Assembly: GCA_937901915.1 (NCBI GenBank)
Contig: CALGUD010000057.1
Coordinates: 1-20,122, forward strand
Reading direction: 5' to 3'
DNA: 20,122 nt
Source: an uncultured Flavobacteriaceae bacterium
GTDB lineage: Bacteria > Bacteroidota > Bacteroidia > Flavobacteriales > Flavobacteriaceae
Part shown: in pieces, positions 17,799 through 20,122 of the stretch
Layout: each line of letters opens with the position of its first letter
Position numbering within the stretch: position 1 is the first letter of the stretch
The notes under the pieces: model-generated
The model's input: only the letters and a program-made list of their open reading frames with translations
Told to the model about the DNA's origin: nothing
Database searches by the model: none
Made by a program: the position numbers and the translations under genes

Positions 17799-17806
17799 TA
17801 CATTTG
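17799..17806 (+). promoter_or_regulatory. -7 element of the lipoprotein promoter
   Basis: TACATTTG matches TAnnTTTG and lies 19 nt before the ATG at 17826. Nineteen nt upstream is TTC (17777-17779), a partial -33. The leader would be about 13-15 nt. It is arranged back to back with the cysteine desulfurase promoter in an 86-bp gap. Confidence 0.5.
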
Positions 17807-17825
17807 TGGTGTAGATATCATTTTT

Positions 17826-18719
17826 ATGAAAAAATTACTTTTTATATTACCTTTTTTACTATTTACCGGCTGTAGTGACGGAGATTTCTCTATTGAAGCC
17901 CTGGATTTTGGCAACTCTGAGATAAAGCTTTGTAATAATTTTACGCCATTGGGAGAATATGTTTTCTACCAATTATCTGAGGATAAAAAAAAGGCGCTCA
18001 TTATTAATATTAACAGCAAAACAAATATAACAGAAAGCATAGGTACTGTAGAATATAGTTTAAACAATAATAATACGATACTATACCGGATTTTTGATGG
18101 AGATGCAAGTGGATATTTTTGCAATGAAGTACAACCTACAAGCCCAAAAGTTGTTGAAGAATGGATTGCAACATCAGGAACCATAGAAATAACAACAGTT
18201 TTAACAGAAGATGATAATGATGGTATTCCGGCAGAAGAAGAAGGTTATAATCCCGATGATCCCGCAAGTTCATTAGATAGTGATGAGGATGGTATACCAA
18301 ATTATATGGATATTGATGATGACGGAGATAATGTACCAACTTCTGCAGAAGGATATAATGCCGAGGATTCTGCAGCCTCCAGAGATACAGACGGGGATGG
18401 AATACATGATTACCTGGACCCGGATGATGATGGAGATGGTATCCCAACCAGGTTAGAAGACGTAAATCAAAATGGCAATCCGGCAGATGATATCGATAGT
18501 GAATTTGAGTTGCCAAACTACAGGGAGCCCGCTATAAGTGTTGAATATCCCGATGTACCAAATCGAGAACATAGGTACAAAATGATTTACTCCAGCACCA
18601 TAAGAATTATTAATAGTTTTCAGCTTCAAGGCAATGGTGAGATGAAATATGATGCAAGTGGGTATAATTACGGAACTTATACACACGAAGAAACTTCTGA
18701 ACCTTTTGTCTTTGACTAA
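17826..18719 (+). CDS. Lipoprotein with thrombospondin type 3 calcium-binding repeats
   Basis: A lipoprotein signal ends in LFTGC, so C16 is acylated. The following SDGDF resembles the acidic surface-export signal known from Flavobacterium lipoproteins, so surface display is likely. The N-terminal domain (about 20-120) is unrecognised and has two cysteines (C36, C99) that could form a disulfide. Residues 129-220 are Asp-rich thrombospondin type 3 repeats (DDNDGIP, DSDEDGIP, DDDGDNVP, DTDGDGI, DDDGDGIP) that bind calcium. The last 80 residues or so are unassigned. The function is unknown; a structural or adhesive surface role is inferred. It stands alone on its strand, and its stop overlaps the stop codon of the convergent Smr gene. 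Confidence 0.88.
   Translation: MKKLLFILPFLLFTGCSDGDFSIEALDFGNSEIKLCNNFTPLGEYVFYQLSEDKKKALIININSKTNITESIGTVEYSLNNNNTILYRIFDGDASGYFCNEVQPTSPKVVEEWIATSGTIEITTVLTEDDNDGIPAEEEGYNPDDPASSLDSDEDGIPNYMDIDDDGDNVPTSAEGYNAEDSAASRDTDGDGIHDYLDPDDDGDGIPTRLEDVNQNGNPADDIDSEFELPNYREPAISVEYPDVPNREHRYKMIYSSTIRIINSFQLQGNGEMKYDASGYNYGTYTHEETSEPFVFD
18210..18422 (+). repeat. Tandem repeat of about 36 codons in the lipoprotein gene
   Basis: Two units of 35-36 residues, starting DDNDGIPAEEEGYN and DDDGDNVPTSAEGYN, follow each other and a third begins with DDDGDGIP. They share the EGYN and ASS/AAS positions. The repeat is clear in the protein and partly diverged in the DNA, so it is an old duplication. Confidence 0.75.
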
Positions 18720-19258
18720 GAATTTTGAAAAATATAAACTTCAGTAGCCCCAAAACCATATTTTTTAAAATCTGCATCGTAGAAAGTTAAATTATCATAT
18801 CTGCCAAATAAATAATCGAGCTCAGTTTTTAGCACGCCTTCCCCTACTCCATGAATAAATACTATCTTTTGAATTCTTTTTTTAATTGCAAATTCAAGTT
18901 GGCTTTTAGCGGTGTCCAGTTGTATGGTTAACATATCATAATTTGTCATACCTTTTGTAGAATTTACCAGTTGTCCTATATGAAGGTCTACTTCCATAGG
19001 CGGAACCACCTTTTCTCTTTTTGAAGATATTTTAATTCTTTCCTCACTTAACTTCTTATCAGTAAGCGCATTAAATATTTCTTGATTACTGACACGAATC
19101 GGGTCAGTATAATCTATTTTAATTATTTCTTCTATCCCGGCCTCAATTTCAAAGCCATCATCAGTTTCAATTTTAACAATATCATTTTTAACAGACAACA
19201 CTCTTCCTTTTAAGGAGTCATCAATAGTTTCAACAATATCCCCGGGATTAATATTCAT
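18716..19258 (-). CDS. Smr-domain protein (DUF2027-like)
   Basis: This 180-residue protein has a small N-terminal beta domain (about 1-50; PGDIVETIDD, LKGRVLSVKNDIV) like a KOW/SH3-type or DUF2027 module. A charged linker (about 60-85) leads to a C-terminal Smr domain with the two signature motifs VDLHIG (90-95) and FIHGVGEGVLKTEL (134-147). Smr domains nick or bind nucleic acid and occur in MutS2 and in stand-alone proteins; stand-alone forms have been tied to branched DNA and to ribosome collision rescue. Which applies here cannot be read from the sequence. It starts 2 nt after the small membrane protein gene, so they form a pair. Its TAG stop overlaps the TAA of the lipoprotein gene on the other strand (CTAA, 18716-18719). 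Confidence 0.88.
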   Translation of the reverse strand: MNINPGDIVETIDDSLKGRVLSVKNDIVKIETDDGFEIEAGIEEIIKIDYTDPIRVSNQEIFNALTDKKLSEERIKISSKREKVVPPMEVDLHIGQLVNSTKGMTNYDMLTIQLDTAKSQLEFAIKKRIQKIVFIHGVGEGVLKTELDYLFGRYDNLTFYDADFKKYGFGATEVYIFQNS

Positions 19259-19260
19259 AA

Positions 19261-19452
19261 TTATAAATCTTTATCATCTTCTTCAGGCTTATTTTTTACC
19301 CATTCAGAAGATATTTTGTATAAGCCAAACATTAACAATACCAATCCGAAAATATTGGAATAAGGAGAAATATTATTCATTAAATTCGTACCTGAAAACA
19401 TTAAGATAGCTCCAAATACGACTATTAATACATACAGTGTTTTTTTATTCAT
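19261..19452 (-). CDS. Small membrane protein of unknown function
   Basis: The 63-residue product has two hydrophobic helices (about 5-20 and 33-46) separated by NNISPYSN, and a charged C-terminal tail (KNKPEEDDKDL). I do not recognise a family. Two-helix proteins of this size are common beside the Smr/DUF2027 gene in flavobacteria. It is the first gene of a two-gene unit with the Smr gene, only 2 nt apart. The short N-terminus before the first helix is basic, so the loop between helices likely faces outward and both ends inward. Confidence 0.75.
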   Translation of the reverse strand: MNKKTLYVLIVVFGAILMFSGTNLMNNISPYSNIFGLVLLMFGLYKISSEWVKNKPEEDDKDL

Positions 19453-19471
19453 TTTTAAAGTTAATTAATTT

Positions 19472-19486
19472 AATTGTATTTTTATA
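19472..19486 (+). promoter_or_regulatory. Repeat-like promoter candidate before the DUF2752 gene
   Basis: The 15 bases AATTGTATTTTTATA are identical to CRISPR repeat nt 19-33 and contain the same TATTTTTA -7-like element. They lie 24 nt before the ATG at 19511, the right place for a -7 box. No TTG is found at the -33 distance, so this is weak. Confidence 0.25.
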
Positions 19487-19510
19487 AAATATAAAGTCGC
19501 ACTACGATTT

Positions 19511-19810
19511 ATGGCCCAATCTGACATAGATAGTTATATGCTTCCTTGTGTAAACAAGAAATTATTTGGAGTTGAATGTCCGGGTTGTGGTATACAAAGA
19601 TCGGCCGCTTTGTTGTGGGAAGGAAATTTTGAAGGAGCTTTTTATATGTATCCTGCTATTTATACACTAATTGTTCTGCTTTTATTTTTATTCTTTAATA
19701 TCTTTTTTAAATTCAAATATGATTTCTATATAAAAGCCGGGTTAATTACAATAAATATTATTATAATTGTTGCTAGTTACTTTTTCAAAATGTATTATAT
19801 AATCAACTAA
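19511..19810 (+). CDS. DUF2752 membrane protein
   Basis: This 99-residue protein belongs to DUF2752. It opens with the Cys-rich motif MLPCVNKKLFGVECPGCGIQRS (10-31), whose C13, C24 and C27 and the CPGCG-xxR pattern define the family. Two transmembrane helices follow (about 52-68 and 75-92). The biochemical role of DUF2752 is not known; the cysteines suggest metal binding or redox activity at the membrane, which is inference. The next gene, a CCC-motif membrane protein, starts 11 nt after its stop codon. This pairing is common in flavobacteria and suggests a shared function. No earlier in-frame start was found. Confidence 0.88.
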   Translation: MAQSDIDSYMLPCVNKKLFGVECPGCGIQRSAALLWEGNFEGAFYMYPAIYTLIVLLLFLFFNIFFKFKYDFYIKAGLITINIIIIVASYFFKMYYIIN

Positions 19811-19821
19811 TCTTTTTAAAA

Positions 19822-20122
19822 ATGGAAAAACAAAAACTACCTAACGAAACACTTATACTTGTATTAGGTATTATATCAATAATTACCTGTTGTTGTTGGG
19901 GAATCGGATTAATATTAGGTATTGTAACATTAGTACTTGCTGGTAAAGCCACACAAATTTATATCCAAAATCCTGAACTCTATCCTGGCTATCAGAATGT
20001 TAAAACAGGAAAAATATTAGCCATCATAGGCATTGTACTAAGTGCTATATATTTAATAATAGCAATATATATAAATGTAGTCATAGGCTCTGAGGAATTC
20101 CAGATAATGGTAAAAGAATGGG
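19822..20122 (+). CDS. CCC-motif membrane protein, cut by the window end
   Basis: Translation from the ATG at 19822 stays open to the window edge, giving 100 residues of a partial protein. It begins MEKQKLPNETLILVLG and contains ITCCCWGIGLILGIV, a run of three cysteines at the end of the first helix that names the CCC-motif membrane family. A cytoplasmic loop with ATQIYIQNPELYPGYQ follows, then a second helix (LAIIGIVLSAIYLIIAIYI). The layout resembles DUF4190-type small membrane proteins. It is 11 nt from the DUF2752 gene and is likely co-transcribed with it. The function is unknown. Confidence 0.85.
   Translation, partial: MEKQKLPNETLILVLGIISIITCCCWGIGLILGIVTLVLAGKATQIYIQNPELYPGYQNVKTGKILAIIGIVLSAIYLIIAIYINVVIGSEEFQIMVKEW

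Noticed and set aside
18136..18516. 126-codon minus strand frame rich in His, Leu and Tyr
   Set aside because: It is antisense to the Asp-rich calcium repeats; the His/Tyr bias is simply the complement of GAT/GAC codons.
9087..20122. Anti-CRISPR, toxin-antitoxin or defence-island genes near the CRISPR locus
   Set aside because: All other genes are housekeeping or envelope genes in a common flavobacterial setting. The only candidates without a named family are a secreted protein, a lipoprotein and a two-helix membrane protein, none with defence features.

Overview
The window comes from the chromosome of an AT-rich member of the Bacteroidota, most likely a flavobacterium. The reasons are the large II-C type Cas9 with Bacteroidota-like insertions, a CarboxypepD_reg-like TonB receptor, a ZapB/ZapA/RNase Y cluster, a DUF2752 gene followed by a CCC-motif membrane protein, and several promoters that fit the Bacteroidota pattern (TTG, about 19-21 nt, TAnnTTTG) rather than the sigma70 pattern. 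The genus cannot be named from the sequence alone.

Region 1 (1-9086) is a complete-looking type II-C CRISPR-Cas locus. The array holds 45 full 46-bp repeats plus a truncated one at the left window edge, with 45 spacers of 29-30 bp. It is followed, on the minus strand, by cas2, cas1 and cas9. A tracrRNA lies upstream of cas9 and is transcribed away from it; its anti-repeat pairs with repeat nt 1-25 and it ends in a strong hairpin terminator. The anti-repeat fixes the crRNA strand as +, so the array is read toward cas2, against the cas operon. There is no csn2 or cas4. Each repeat carries a promoter-like TTG-N19-TAttTTTa arrangement, so individual crRNAs may be transcribed from their own repeats. 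Cas9 has every catalytic residue and shows two internal sequence duplications.

Region 2 (9087-11682) is a housekeeping cluster on the minus strand: a ZapB-like coiled-coil gene, zapA, a probable 6S RNA, and rny. A good promoter lies before the ZapB-like gene and a perfect hairpin terminator lies after rny.

Region 3 (11771-16593) is a tightly packed + strand envelope operon: a secreted M23 peptidase, a TonB-dependent receptor that begins with TTG, and a small secreted LpoB/CsgG-like protein.

Region 4 (16594-20122) holds a cysteine desulfurase (minus), a probably surface-exposed lipoprotein with thrombospondin type 3 calcium-binding repeats (+), a Smr-domain protein and a small membrane protein (minus), then DUF2752 and a CCC-motif membrane protein (+, cut by the window edge). 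No tRNA, rRNA, transposase or integrase was seen.
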